A DNA stretch of 64,000 nucleotides from Promicromonospora iranensis. GTDB lineage: Bacteria; Actinomycetota; Actinomycetes; Actinomycetales; Cellulomonadaceae. Positions 15,433 through 24,130 of the stretch are shown piece after piece. Position numbers and translations under genes: made by a program. Every line of letters starts with the position of its first letter. Position 1 is the stretch's first letter. The DNA lies in contig NZ_JAJQQP010000013.1 of NCBI RefSeq assembly GCF_028994805.1, positions 89,065 through 153,064 on the forward strand, given 5' to 3'. A model generated the notes under the pieces. It ran no database searches. It was not told the DNA's origin and saw only the letters and a program-made list of their open reading frames with translations.

Positions 15433-16080
15433 ATGGAGCGCAGCGCGGACAGCAGCACGGACAGCACCACGGACCAGCCCCGCACCGGCCTGCGGGAGCG
15501 CACCCGACGGGCGGTCCAGAAGGAGATCACCGAGGCCGCGGAGCGGCTCTTCGTCGAGCGCGGGTACGAGGCGACGACGATGGGGCACATCGCCGAGGCT
15601 GCCGGGATGTCGCGCCGCACGCTCTACCGGTACTTCTCGACCCGGGAGGACGTGGTGCTCGGGAAGCTCGACGTCGTGACCGACGAGGTGCTCGCCGCGC
15701 TGCGTGAGCGGCCCGCCGGGGAAGCGGTCTGGGTCTCCCTGCGGCACTCGTTCGACGCGATGATCGCGCACCTCGACGCCGCCGGGAGCAGCGGGCTCGC
15801 CGCGCCCATGCAGCGCATCATCCTGGAGACACCGGGCCTGCGCGCGCGCTACCTGGAGAAGATCGAGCGGGTCGAGGCCGCGGCGGAGACCGTCGTGCGC
15901 GAGCGGGCGGACGCGGCGGGCACGCCCTGGGCCGTCGACGACCCCACGCCGCGCGCCGTCGTCGCGGCCGCGCTGGGCTGCGTGCTGGCCGCCGAGCACG
16001 CGTGGCTCGCAGGCGGGGCCACGGAGACGATCGCGGTGCTCGTCGACCGTGCCATGGCCGCCGTCGGGCCGCGGGACTGA
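15433..16080 (+). CDS. TetR-family regulator
   Basis: A 215-residue regulator with a ~20-residue Ser/Thr/Asp-rich N-terminal extension. The TetR HTH follows at about 28-75 (QKEITEAAERLFVERGYEATTM, GHIAEAAGMSRRTLYRYFSTREDVV), then a helical domain with a C-terminal MftR-like helix pair. Divergent orientation from the SDR gene (66 bases between starts) suggests mutual control. It ends six bases before the convergent membrane-protein gene. Confidence 0.9.
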   Translation: MERSADSSTDSTTDQPRTGLRERTRRAVQKEITEAAERLFVERGYEATTMGHIAEAAGMSRRTLYRYFSTREDVVLGKLDVVTDEVLAALRERPAGEAVWVSLRHSFDAMIAHLDAAGSSGLAAPMQRIILETPGLRARYLEKIERVEAAAETVVRERADAAGTPWAVDDPTPRAVVAAALGCVLAAEHAWLAGGATETIAVLVDRAMAAVGPRD

Positions 16081-16085
16081 GGCGC

Positions 16086-16559
16086 CTACGCCACCTCGAC
16101 GTGCTTTCGTGCCGCCTCCACGAAGTCGAAGATGGCCTGTCGGGACACGTCGCGCGCGTCCTTGAAGTCCTCGGCAGGGGTGCGCAGCGTGAGCAGGTCG
16201 ACGCTGTCGATCGCGTGCTGCGCCAGCTCGATCAGCTGCGGGGACTCCGTGACGAGCTGGACGCGGAACATCGCCTCGAGCGCGTTCGTCCGCAGCCGGT
16301 ACGTCTCGTAGCGGATCGCATCCGGGTCGGCGTTCTGACGCTGCTCCTGGACCGCGTACCGGCGGTCGATCTGCGCCCGGCGCAGGCTGACCAGCGCGCC
16401 GCCGTACGTCGTGTACGCGCTGACCCGCTCCTGGCGCAGGCGCTCGTTGCGCTCGAAGCGCTCGGCGTCCGCCCGGTTCCGCCGCTGGAAGTAGTGCGTC
16501 GCGAGCGAGCCGAGCAGCGTTCCGACGACGGCGACCACGCTGGTCACGATGATCTCCAC
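16086..16559 (-). CDS. Single-span membrane protein of unknown function
   Basis: A 157-residue protein. A single N-terminal membrane segment (residues 2-20, IIVTSVVAVVGTLLGSLA) is followed by a basic HYFQRRNRADAERFERNERLRQERV helical region, cited in part, and then a helical cytoplasmic domain. Small anchored helical proteins of this form are common in actinobacteria, without known role. The GTG start at 16559 is the only one that keeps the membrane segment without reading into the promoter of the divergent dehydrogenase. Confidence 0.7.
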   Translation of the reverse strand: MEIIVTSVVAVVGTLLGSLATHYFQRRNRADAERFERNERLRQERVSAYTTYGGALVSLRRAQIDRRYAVQEQRQNADPDAIRYETYRLRTNALEAMFRVQLVTESPQLIELAQHAIDSVDLLTLRTPAEDFKDARDVSRQAIFDFVEAARKHVEVA

Positions 16560-16670
16560 GGGCCGAAGCCAACCACGCCGGACGCTCGTGGGGGAACCCC
16601 GCTCCGAGCAGGCGGTCCGGCATGGAGAACGGCGCGGGGCGCACGCATGCGACGTCGGAAGGGGCGCCCC

Positions 16671-16676
16671 TAGACT
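16671..16676 (+). promoter_or_regulatory. -10 box of the three-gene catabolic operon (leaderless)
   Basis: TAGACT, six bases before ATG 16683. Confidence 0.5.
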
Positions 16677-16682
16677 CACAAA

Positions 16683-17795
16683 ATGGCAGCGATCCCTGAG
16701 GTGATGAAAGCCGTACAGCTCGTCGGGCACGGTGGTCTCGACCAGCTGGTCTATCGGGACGACGTGCCGACGCCGGTGCCGGACGCCGGCGAGGTGCTGA
16801 TCGAGGTGCATGCCTGCGGCATGAACAACACCGACGTGTGGGTGCGGGAGGGCGCCTACGGCACGGAGGCCGACGCCGCCGAGGTGTCCACCTGGCGGCG
16901 GGGCAGATCCACGCTGACGTTCCCCCGGATCCAGGGCACCGACACGGTGGGCCGCATCGTCAACGTGGGTGAGGGCGTGCCGAGCGCGCGGATCGGCGAG
17001 CGCGTGATGGTGGACTTCAGCATCTACAACCGCCCGGAAGGTGACGACAGCCTGGCGGACATCGACTACATCGGCCACGGGCGCGACGGCGGGTACGCCG
17101 AGTACACGGTGGTCCCGGCCGAGAACGCCTACGAGATCACCTCCGACATCGGCGACGCCGAGCTGGCGACGTTCTGCTGCGCGTACCTGACCGCCGAGCA
17201 GATGCTTGACCGTGCCCGGCTGGCCAAGGACGAGCGGATCCTGGTGACCGGCGCCTCCGGCGGCGTGGGGTCGGCGATCATCCAGCTCGCGCGGGTGCGC
17301 GGCGCGGTGCCGTACGCCGTCACGAGCCCTGGCAAGGAGGACGCGCTGCGGGAGATCGGTGCCGAGGACGTCATCCTGCGGGACGCTCCCGACCTGGTGG
17401 CCGAGGCCGAGCGCGTGGTCGACGGCCCGGTCGACGTGGTGGCCGACCTGGTCGCCGGCCCGATGTTCAACGACCTGCTCCGGATCCTCCGGCCGGAGGG
17501 GCGGTACACGACGGCGGGCGCCATCGGCGGACCGGTGGTGAACCTCGACCTCCGCACCATGTACCTCAAGCAGCTGGAGCTGCACGGTTCGTCCCAGGGC
17601 ACCCGGACCGCGTTCCGCCGGCTGGTGCGCTACATCGAGGACGGTGCCGTCCGGCCGCTGCTCGACCGGACCTACCGGCTCTCGGACTTCCACGCGGCGC
17701 AGACCGCGTTCCTGGGCAAGGCCTACATCGGCAAGCTCGTGGTCGTCCCCGACCGGCACTGGGCAGAGATCGGAGCACCGCATGCAGCACCGTGA
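16683..17795 (+). CDS. Zinc-binding-family (MDR) dehydrogenase
   Basis: A 370-residue medium-chain dehydrogenase/reductase. GroES-like domain 1-150, Rossmann motif VTGASGGVGSAII (about 195-207), and C-terminal GKLVVVPD. The catalytic-zinc Cys/His pattern of alcohol dehydrogenases is not clear (CGMNNTD replaces CGSD), so it is probably a zinc-independent quinone-oxidoreductase-like enzyme. First gene of a tight operon: the proline-racemase-family gene starts 14 bases before its stop. Its job is probably a redox step on the same compound as the next two genes. Confidence 0.86.
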   Translation: MAAIPEVMKAVQLVGHGGLDQLVYRDDVPTPVPDAGEVLIEVHACGMNNTDVWVREGAYGTEADAAEVSTWRRGRSTLTFPRIQGTDTVGRIVNVGEGVPSARIGERVMVDFSIYNRPEGDDSLADIDYIGHGRDGGYAEYTVVPAENAYEITSDIGDAELATFCCAYLTAEQMLDRARLAKDERILVTGASGGVGSAIIQLARVRGAVPYAVTSPGKEDALREIGAEDVILRDAPDLVAEAERVVDGPVDVVADLVAGPMFNDLLRILRPEGRYTTAGAIGGPVVNLDLRTMYLKQLELHGSSQGTRTAFRRLVRYIEDGAVRPLLDRTYRLSDFHAAQTAFLGKAYIGKLVVVPDRHWAEIGAPHAAP

Positions 17796-18831
17796 GTGCA
17801 CGCTGGAGCTGATCGACACCCAGTCCGGCGGGGACGTCAGCCGCATCGTCGTCGCCGGCGTCGAGCCGCTGCCGGGCGCGACGGTGCTCGAGAAGGCGCG
17901 ATATCTGCAGAACGAGGGCGACGGGCTGCGGCGTCTGCTCCTGTCCGAGCCGTACGGCGACCCGGCGATGTCCATCGACCTGATCGTCGAGCCGAGCCGC
18001 CCCGGAGCCCAGGCCGGCTACATCATCATGGAGGCGATGGGCTACCCGCTGTACTCGGGGTCCAACACCATCTGCACCGCCACGGCGCTGCTGCAGAGCG
18101 GCGCGATCCCCATGCAGGAGGGCCTGCAGAACGTGGTGCTCGAGTCGCCCGCCGGCCTGGCGCTGATCACCGCGCGGGTCTCCGAGGGCAGGGTGGACTC
18201 GATCACCACCCAGGGCGAGCCCGCGTACGTGGCCGACGAAGGCCTGAGCGTGGAAGTGCCCCACTACGGCACGGTGGCGTTCGACCTGGTGTGGAGCGGC
18301 GCGTACTACGCCATGATCGACGCGTCCCGGCACGGCTTCGCCATCACCGCCGAGGAGCAGATCGCGCTGACCGCCTTCGGGGACGCCTTCGTGCGCGCCG
18401 CCCGGCCCGGGCTGCGGCAGGAGCACCCGGAGCTGGGCGACGTCGGCCCGCTGCCGTTCGCCCACTTCATGGGTCCGGTCCGCACCCTCGAGCCGGGGCG
18501 CATGGAGTCGCCGTCGGCGACCTACGTGCACCCGGGTGTGCTCTGCCGGAGCCCGACCGGGACGGGCACCTCGGCGCGACTGGCGCTGATGTCCCGGCGG
18601 GGCGAGATCCGCGAGGGTGAGTCGCTGGAGACGATCTCGCCGCGTGGCAGCCGGTTCGTCGGCGCCGTGCTGAACGACGCGCGGGTGGGCGACTACGCGG
18701 CCCTGCACTCGACGATCACCGGCCGCGCCCGGCTGATCGCGCACTCCCGCATCACCGTCGACCTCGACGACCCGCTGGTGGACCCCAGCGACCTGGCGAA
18801 CGTGCTGCTGCCGCGGCCCGCCGGGGAATGA
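17782..18831 (+). CDS. Proline-racemase-family protein (epimerase or dehydratase), Ser/Thr type
   Basis: A 349-residue protein with the two-lobed proline racemase fold: HRECTLELIDTQSGGDVSRI at the start, YLQNEGDGLRRLLLSEP, and GYIIMEAMGYPLYSGSNTIC. In proline racemase and 4-hydroxyproline epimerase two Cys act as acid/base, and trans-3-hydroxyproline dehydratases have Cys/Thr. Here the first site reads YSGSNT (Ser) and the second SPTGTGTS (Thr), so neither catalytic Cys is present. A dehydratase or another proton-transfer reaction on a cyclic amino acid is possible. It overlaps the upstream dehydrogenase by 14 bases and the downstream oxidoreductase by ATGA. Confidence 0.85.
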   Translation: MQHRECTLELIDTQSGGDVSRIVVAGVEPLPGATVLEKARYLQNEGDGLRRLLLSEPYGDPAMSIDLIVEPSRPGAQAGYIIMEAMGYPLYSGSNTICTATALLQSGAIPMQEGLQNVVLESPAGLALITARVSEGRVDSITTQGEPAYVADEGLSVEVPHYGTVAFDLVWSGAYYAMIDASRHGFAITAEEQIALTAFGDAFVRAARPGLRQEHPELGDVGPLPFAHFMGPVRTLEPGRMESPSATYVHPGVLCRSPTGTGTSARLALMSRRGEIREGESLETISPRGSRFVGAVLNDARVGDYAALHSTITGRARLIAHSRITVDLDDPLVDPSDLANVLLPRPAGE

Positions 18832-19676
18832 CGACGTCGTGGCGTCGGTTCGGGTCTGGCATGGAGCTACAGGTGGTGCTGCCCGACGAGTCGCCGACGA
18901 TGCCCGTGCGGACGCTCGTCGATCTGGCGCGGGCGGCCGAGGACCTCGGATACACCACGGCGTGGCTGCCCGACCACGTCCTGCCGCCCGGCGAGTACGG
19001 CGCCACCTTCGGCGGCGTGTACGAGCCGCTGGTGACGATCGGGCACCTGTCCGCGGTCACCGAGCGGCTGCGCTTCGGCACGTCGGTGCTCGTCGCACCG
19101 CTGCGCGACCCGTTCGTGCTCGCCAAGCAGGTGGCGACCCTGCACCAGCTCTCCGGCGGGCGGGTGGTCCTCGGCCTCGGGGTGGGCTGGAACGTGCCGG
19201 AGTTCGACGCCGTGGGCGCGGACCACCGGCAGCGCGGCGCCGTCACGGACGACGTGCTGGCTCTGCTCCGGCACCTGTTCTCGGGTGGGACGGCGCCCTA
19301 CCGTGCCAGGCGGTTCTCCTACGAGGAGGGCGTGTTCGCGCCGGTCCCCGAGGGGAAGGTGCCCGTCATGATCGGCGGGAACAGCGACGCCGCGCTCCGC
19401 AGGGCCGCGCGGTACGGCGACGTCTGGCAGGGCATCCCCGCAGGCCCCGGCGCGTTCGCCGAGCGTGTGCGGACGCTCGCCGGGCTGCCGAGCGGCGGCG
19501 ACGTCGTGCCCGCGCTCCGGGTTGGCTGGGACGGCAGCACGCCGGTGGAGCAGGTCGCCGACGCCGTCGTCGCCTACCGGGAGGCCGGCGCTGCCCAGCT
19601 CGCGGTACACCTCGGGGCGTACGAGGGGACTCTCGGGCGGATGGAGGCCCTGGCCGGTGCGATGGCGGCTCGCTGA
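18828..19676 (+). CDS. LLM-class (F420/FMN-dependent) oxidoreductase
   Basis: A 282-residue luciferase-like monooxygenase-family protein with a TIM-barrel pattern: TAWLPDHVL, FGTSVLVAPLRDPFVLAKQVATL, GGRVVLGLGVGWNVPEF and VMIGGNSDAALRRAARYGDVW, the usual core of F420-dependent members. Likely a hydride-transfer enzyme using F420H2 or FMN. ATG 18828 overlaps the racemase stop (ATGA), giving translational coupling. It may be the last step of a three-gene pathway. It ends ten bases from the convergent M20 gene. Confidence 0.87.
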   Translation: MTTSWRRFGSGMELQVVLPDESPTMPVRTLVDLARAAEDLGYTTAWLPDHVLPPGEYGATFGGVYEPLVTIGHLSAVTERLRFGTSVLVAPLRDPFVLAKQVATLHQLSGGRVVLGLGVGWNVPEFDAVGADHRQRGAVTDDVLALLRHLFSGGTAPYRARRFSYEEGVFAPVPEGKVPVMIGGNSDAALRRAARYGDVWQGIPAGPGAFAERVRTLAGLPSGGDVVPALRVGWDGSTPVEQVADAVVAYREAGAAQLAVHLGAYEGTLGRMEALAGAMAAR

Positions 19677-19685
19677 GCCGTCGGC

Positions 19686-20978
19686 TCAGGCCGGGGCCGG
19701 CGGCGCGAGGCGGTCCAGGGCCGCGACGACCAGGGCCTCGACGCCCGTCTCCAGGGTCGGGTGCGGCACCGGCGCGAACCGGGGGGAGTGGTTGGACGGG
19801 ATGTCCTGGTCCACCGTGCCGGCCTCGACCGCCGCCTGGAAGGCCGCGGGGTCCCAGCCGCCGAGCAGCCAGTACACGATCGGCACGCCGGCGGCGGTGG
19901 CGAGCACGCCGACGTCCTCGCTGCCCGAGACCGGGCCGGGATCGATGACCCGCTCGGCGCCGAAGCGCGCCGCCAGCACGCCCCGGGTGCGCTCGGTCTC
20001 GGTGGGGTCGTTGATCACCGGCGGGAACGCGTCGCGGATGGTGATCTCGGGCGGCTGCGGCGCTCCCGCGGTGGCGGCCTCGCCCCGCGCGATGCGTTCG
20101 ATGGCCGCCAGCACCCGGTTGCGGACCGTCTCGTCGAAGGAGCGGACGTTCACCCCGAGCCGCGCCTCGTCCGGGATGATGTTCTCCTTGGTCCCCGCGT
20201 GCAGCGTCCCCACGGTCACGACGGCGGCGTCGCCCGCCGCCACCTCCCGCGAGACGATGGTCTGCAGCCGCAGCACCGTCGACGCCGCCAGCACCACGGG
20301 GTCGACGGTGGCCTCCGGCCGGGACCCGTGGCCGCCCCGTCCGACGAGGCGGATGTCCACGGAGTCGGTGCCGGCGAACGCCGGTCCGCCGTGGACGCCG
20401 AGCAGGCCCGCCGCCACGGGTGCGACGTGCTGCCCCAGCACGATGTCCGGGCGGGGCACCAGGTCGTACAGGCCGTCGTCCACCATGGCGCGGGCGCCCT
20501 GGCCCAGCTCCTCGGCAGGCTGGAGGACGACGACGAGCGTGCCGGACCAGGCCGGCCGGCTCCGGCTGAGCAGGTCGGCGGCGCCGAGCAGGGCGGTGAC
20601 GTGCACGTCGTGCCCGCAGGCGTGCATGACGCCCGACTCGACGCCGTCCGCGGTGGTGGTGGTCCGTACGGTGCTGGCGTACGGCAGGCCGGTGTCCTCG
20701 GTGACCGGCAGGGCGTCCATGTCGGCGCGCAGCAGCACGCACGGGCCGTCGCCGTTGACGAGCACTCCTGCGACGCCGGTCCCGCCGACCCCCGCGTGCA
20801 CGACGAAGCCGAGGGCCGCGAGCCGCTCGACGGCCAGGGCCGCCGTGCGGTGCTCCTCGAAGGACAGCTCGGGATGGGCGTGGAGGTCGACGTAGGTCTC
20901 GCGGAGGCGCTGGCGCATCGAGCCCAGTGGCGCGAGGACAGCGTCGACATCGATGCCTGGTGCCGCGGGAACCATCAT
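19686..20978 (-). CDS. M20-family amidohydrolase / N-acyl-amino-acid deacylase
   Basis: A 430-residue metallopeptidase-fold amidohydrolase. Motifs seen are DLHAHPELSFEEHRT, LRADMDALPVTE, MHACGHDVHVTALLGAA (metal ligands Cys-Gly-His-Asp) and AEELGQGARAM, with a dimerisation domain starting near 195 (GRGGHGSRPEA) and NENIIPDEA-type TKENIIPDEARLG. Such enzymes cleave N-acetyl or N-acyl amino acids or hippurate-like amides. It points toward the operon ending at 19676, so shared use is not shown. MM at 20978/20975 are both in frame. A longer upstream frame runs through the repeat DNA at 21079 and was rejected. Confidence 0.9.
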   Translation of the reverse strand: MMVPAAPGIDVDAVLAPLGSMRQRLRETYVDLHAHPELSFEEHRTAALAVERLAALGFVVHAGVGGTGVAGVLVNGDGPCVLLRADMDALPVTEDTGLPYASTVRTTTTADGVESGVMHACGHDVHVTALLGAADLLSRSRPAWSGTLVVVLQPAEELGQGARAMVDDGLYDLVPRPDIVLGQHVAPVAAGLLGVHGGPAFAGTDSVDIRLVGRGGHGSRPEATVDPVVLAASTVLRLQTIVSREVAAGDAAVVTVGTLHAGTKENIIPDEARLGVNVRSFDETVRNRVLAAIERIARGEAATAGAPQPPEITIRDAFPPVINDPTETERTRGVLAARFGAERVIDPGPVSGSEDVGVLATAAGVPIVYWLLGGWDPAAFQAAVEAGTVDQDIPSNHSPRFAPVPHPTLETGVEALVVAALDRLAPPAPA

Positions 20979-21035
20979 GCGCCCACCATGCCACCGGGCG
21001 GACGCGGCTGCGCGGGGGCTCCCCGGCCGAACGGG

Positions 21036-21090
21036 GTGGTCCGGAACGGGCGGTCCGGAACTGAGTGGTCGGAACAGAGTGGTCGGTAGA
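21036..21090. repeat. GTGGTCCGGAAC-type direct repeats
   Basis: Four imperfect 14-15 bp copies of GTGGTC(C)GGAAC lie head to tail, immediately beside the 66-bp inverted repeat. Confidence 0.6.
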
Positions 21091-21144
21091 ACGTCAGGAG
21101 ATCGGCAACCTGAGCTGCCGACTTCCTGACGTGCCACCGACCAC
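21079..21144. repeat. 66-bp inverted repeat, copy 1
   Basis: Nested arms GTGGTCGGT/ACCGACCAC, ACGTCAGGA/TCCTGACGT and TCGGCA/TGCCGA around a short loop. It is the same size and edge sequence as the element at 24131. It lies downstream of the HNH gene and upstream of the M20 gene. Confidence 0.85.
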
Positions 21145-21351
21145 GTACCGCCCCCTGAGGCTTGGTCAGCTGCGCTTCGCCTCCAGAGTGCGGTGGCCGC
21201 CGAGCCTGCGCAGCCCGCCGTCGCCTGGGTCGCCGGGGCCAGGCGCTTTCGGCGGTCGGCCGTCGGTGGCCCGGCGGTGGATGGCTCCGCGGTTGGAGCC
21301 TGGTGTTCGGGAGCTCCGTGGTCGGTCGGGTCGGCGCACCGCCCGGGCGGG

Positions 21352-23190
21352 TCAGGCGGCTTCGGCTTGGGGTGGGGCTTCGATGGGTTCGGGCAGGGTG
21401 ATGCGGTGTCCGCGGGCGTCGGTGAAGGCCCACCCGGTCTCGATCAGGGCACCCGGGACGGTGCCGCTCGTGGTGGTGCCGGTGGTGCTGTCGGCGGTGG
21501 TGGTTCCCGTGGTGGTGGTGGGTTTGCCGGTCCAGTGCATGGTGATGCCTTGGGTGTCGACGAGCTGGTGGTGGTACCAGCACAACAACGCACTGTTGGA
21601 CACGGACGTGTTTCCGCCGTGGGCCCAGTGAGTGATCGCGTGGTGCACTTCGCACCGTGATGGTGGTTGGTCGCATCCGGGGAAGACGCAGTGCTGGTCT
21701 CTGGCGATCACCGCTCGACGCATCTGTCCGGTGACGGTGCGTTGTGCGCGGCCGACGTCCAGGACGGCGCCGTCGGGTCCGAACACGATCCGGGTGACGG
21801 CACTGTCGCAGGCCAAACGGCGCAGGAGTGCTCGTGGTGCGCGGTCACCGGTCTCGGTGAACACGGGGCCACCACCGGACAGCAGCCCGGACACCGTCAC
21901 GGCACTTCCAGTTGCTGGGTCTTCAGCTGCTGGGCCTCTAGTTGCTGGGCTGGCGGCTGGCGGGTCTGCGTTCGTCGGAGCCATACCCGTGCTCGTGCCC
22001 GTTGCACCTGCACCTGCACCTGCACCTGTGCTTGTGCCTGCGCTTGAGCCGGGTGCTTCTGCGCCGGTCGCGCGGCTGGGTGTGCGGCTTGGTGTTGTGC
22101 GGCCTGGTGCGGTTTGGCCGCAGGTCAGGCACAGGCCTTCGCGGGTACGGGTGGCCTGGGCGATCAGCTCGGTCCAGGACACCGTGACGTTCAGGTGGGG
22201 TGGGATCGCCGCCCCCGGGGAGGCCTGGTTGGTGTCCAGGACCACCCGGGCGACGTCCGCCAGGCCCTGTGCGCGGCGTTGCGTCGAGGTACGCGTGTCC
22301 TCGGCCGACGGGGCGCCGAGGATCGCGTTGATCGCTCCGGTGACCAGGAGGCCGTGTTCGTCGGTCAGGAAGCCTGCGAGGTGGTAGCCGCCGAAGGTTT
22401 TGGCCAGGTCGAGGAACTCGCCCAGGGCTGCCTTGTCGTCATCCACGTCATCGGTGTCGGGGTCGGTGATCGTCGCGAACCGGCGTGCCACGATCCGAAA
22501 CTGGTCCGCGTTCAACGAACCCGCCTCCCGCAGGACCAGACCCTCACCCGTGACCAAGGTGCCCTCGGTGACGGCGTCCTCCAGGACCTGGGTGATGAGC
22601 TGACGGGTGTGCTCCCCGTCGGGGTCCTGGGCCGGGTCGGGGAAGTCCACGGGCACGGTCTGCACGAACGCCTCCGGGGTGGCCCGCTCACCCGTGCGGG
22701 TGTCGATCAGCCACGCCAACGCGTCGGTGCGGGTCTCGCTGGTGGGGGCGACCTTGGTCATCACACGGGCATGGTCCGCACCGAGGGTGCCCGCGACCAG
22801 TCGCTCCCGGGTCCCGGGCAGCGCCGTGGCCAGGCGGCGGGCCATCGTCATGTCCTTACCCGCCGTCACCGCTGACACACCTTCTCGGATCCGCAGCCAA
22901 GTGGTGAACGCGCGGGCCATCCCGCCCGAGCGCCAGGACCCGTCCGCCTCGATCCTCGACAGCAGGGTGTATCGCACTCCGTCGAGGCGGCCGGTCAGTG
23001 CACGGATCCGCGTGTGTGCCTCCATCAGCCGGCCCACGGTCGGCGCGTCCCACCCGTCCAACACCTCCGGATCGGTCAGGACCGCGAGCTCGTCCATCAC
23101 ATTCTCGAACCGGGCCAACGTCGCCTCGATCGACTCGCCCGGGGGCAGGCCAGGGCCGGGAACACCATCCGTCGACGTCGACTGCTCCAC
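21352..23190 (-). CDS. HNH endonuclease with DUF222 (13E12 repeat family)
   Basis: A 612-residue protein. The N-terminal DUF222 helical domain (about 20-335) runs from LARFENVMDELAVL to AQGLADVARVVLDTN. A Ser/Thr/Ala/Gly-rich low-complexity linker (about 370-440) follows, partly from a TGCACC hexamer repeat, and then a C-terminal HNH nuclease (about 505-565) with CVFPGCDQPP, CEVHHAITHW, GGNTSVSNSALLCWYHHQLV. The HNH His, Asn and His and the zinc Cys pairs are all present. Multi-copy in actinobacteria and often called the 13E12 repeat; its role (mobile, DNA repair or selfish) is unknown. The tail is Thr-rich. A palindromic element follows its 3' end. Confidence 0.92.
   Translation of the reverse strand: MEQSTSTDGVPGPGLPPGESIEATLARFENVMDELAVLTDPEVLDGWDAPTVGRLMEAHTRIRALTGRLDGVRYTLLSRIEADGSWRSGGMARAFTTWLRIREGVSAVTAGKDMTMARRLATALPGTRERLVAGTLGADHARVMTKVAPTSETRTDALAWLIDTRTGERATPEAFVQTVPVDFPDPAQDPDGEHTRQLITQVLEDAVTEGTLVTGEGLVLREAGSLNADQFRIVARRFATITDPDTDDVDDDKAALGEFLDLAKTFGGYHLAGFLTDEHGLLVTGAINAILGAPSAEDTRTSTQRRAQGLADVARVVLDTNQASPGAAIPPHLNVTVSWTELIAQATRTREGLCLTCGQTAPGRTTPSRTPSRATGAEAPGSSAGTSTGAGAGAGATGTSTGMAPTNADPPAASPATRGPAAEDPATGSAVTVSGLLSGGGPVFTETGDRAPRALLRRLACDSAVTRIVFGPDGAVLDVGRAQRTVTGQMRRAVIARDQHCVFPGCDQPPSRCEVHHAITHWAHGGNTSVSNSALLCWYHHQLVDTQGITMHWTGKPTTTTGTTTADSTTGTTTSGTVPGALIETGWAFTDARGHRITLPEPIEAPPQAEAA
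22003..22026 (-). repeat. TGCACC hexamer repeat (x4)
   Basis: Encodes a GA-type dipeptide stretch on the minus strand in the low-complexity linker of the HNH protein. Confidence 0.8.
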
Positions 23191-23681
23191 CGGACCCCAC
23201 CCCCCTCGCCGTTTCTAGTTCTCATATCCTTACTGCATCTATTATCTCGAACGCCCGTACGCATCGCACGGCCAAAATGAAATCTGTGGATAACCCTTCA
23301 GGGCGCGCCAGAAGAGCCCAGGCCATAGGCGAGATGGCCCGAGACCAGACCAGACCAGACCAGACCAAGGCAGAGCGAGCGCCGGTCACCGGGCTGCCGC
23401 TCAGGTCCGGTCTCTTGTCTCAGGGCGAGGTGGTGTTCGACAGCCTGCGCGAGCGGGCATGGCTCGTCGGGTCCGAGGAGCTGCCGGTGGCGTTCGGGCC
23501 ACGGCCGACGAAGCTGGTCGGAGGGCTGGTCGGAGGGCTGGTCGGAGGGCTGGTCGGGAACGACGCCGTCCGCTCGGCCGCGGCCGGACGGGTCATGGAG
23601 GTCCAGAGCCAGCCCGGATGGGCTACCCGTCCGCCGTCTTCCGCCGGCCTCGATTCCGCCCGGTCCTCGGCCGGTCGGCGG
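23191..23681. other. 490-base stretch without a convincing gene
   Basis: The first ~90 bases (CTAGTTCTCATATCC, TGCATCTATTATC) are the AT-rich promoter region of the HNH gene. Next come five tandem CCAGA-type pentamers (23343-23366). The plus strand then has an open stretch (DSLRERAWLVGSEELPVAF) without start, containing a 12-base repeat at 23516. It could be a decayed gene end, but nothing identifiable was found. Confidence 0.5.
23516..23563. repeat. 12-bp tandem repeat (x4), intergenic
   Basis: CTGGTCGGAGGG units, the last diverged. In the open plus frame this reads as a LVGG repeat. Confidence 0.8.
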
Positions 23682-24083
23682 CTACAGGCTCAGCCGCATC
23701 CCGAGGCTGGGCGCGACGTCGACGAAGCCGAGGCTCTCGTAGAGCCGGCGTCCCGGCGGGTCCGCGACGAGGGTCACGTACGGGTCGGCCGGCGCCTTGG
23801 CGCGGATCTCGTCGAGCAGGCGGTCCATCACCATCCGGCCGAGCCCCTGCCGCTGGAACTCGGGCAGGGTGGCGACGTCGGCGACGTGGAAGTACCAGCC
23901 GCCGTCGCCGATGATCCGGCCCATCGCGACCGCCCGGTCGGCGTCGGACCGCACGTGGCAGAAGTACCAGCTGCCGGTCAGAGCGAGCGCACCCTGCTCG
24001 GGGCTCTTGGGCGAGAGGCCGGACGACCGGCGCAGGTCGAGGTACTCGTCGAGGCTGGGCGGCTCGTCCACCAGGCGGTACAT
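23682..24083 (-). CDS. GNAT-family N-acetyltransferase
   Basis: A 133-residue single-domain acetyltransferase. The core is VADVATLPEFQRQGLGRMVM (motif A, with the acetyl-CoA loop Q-R-Q-G-L-G) and GRRLYESLGFVDV at the C-terminus. An N-terminal ~45 residues (YLDLRRSSGLSPKSPEQG) match a small GNAT subgroup often found in actinobacteria and Bacillus. The acceptor is unknown. It stands alone. Between its start and the ABC-importer genes lies the second 66-bp inverted repeat, which may end ABC transcription. Confidence 0.88.
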   Translation of the reverse strand: MYRLVDEPPSLDEYLDLRRSSGLSPKSPEQGALALTGSWYFCHVRSDADRAVAMGRIIGDGGWYFHVADVATLPEFQRQGLGRMVMDRLLDEIRAKAPADPYVTLVADPPGRRLYESLGFVDVAPSLGMRLSL

Positions 24084-24130
24084 GCCCTGATCATCACACG
24101 TCTGGTCAGCCCGGAAGGGGGCAGGGACAC

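Noticed and set aside
19686..21137. Longer M20 amidohydrolase frame starting at 21137
   Set aside because: The extra ~50 residues are read from the 66-bp inverted repeat and its direct repeats, have no family match and lack a ribosome site; the MM at 20978 is a normal start.
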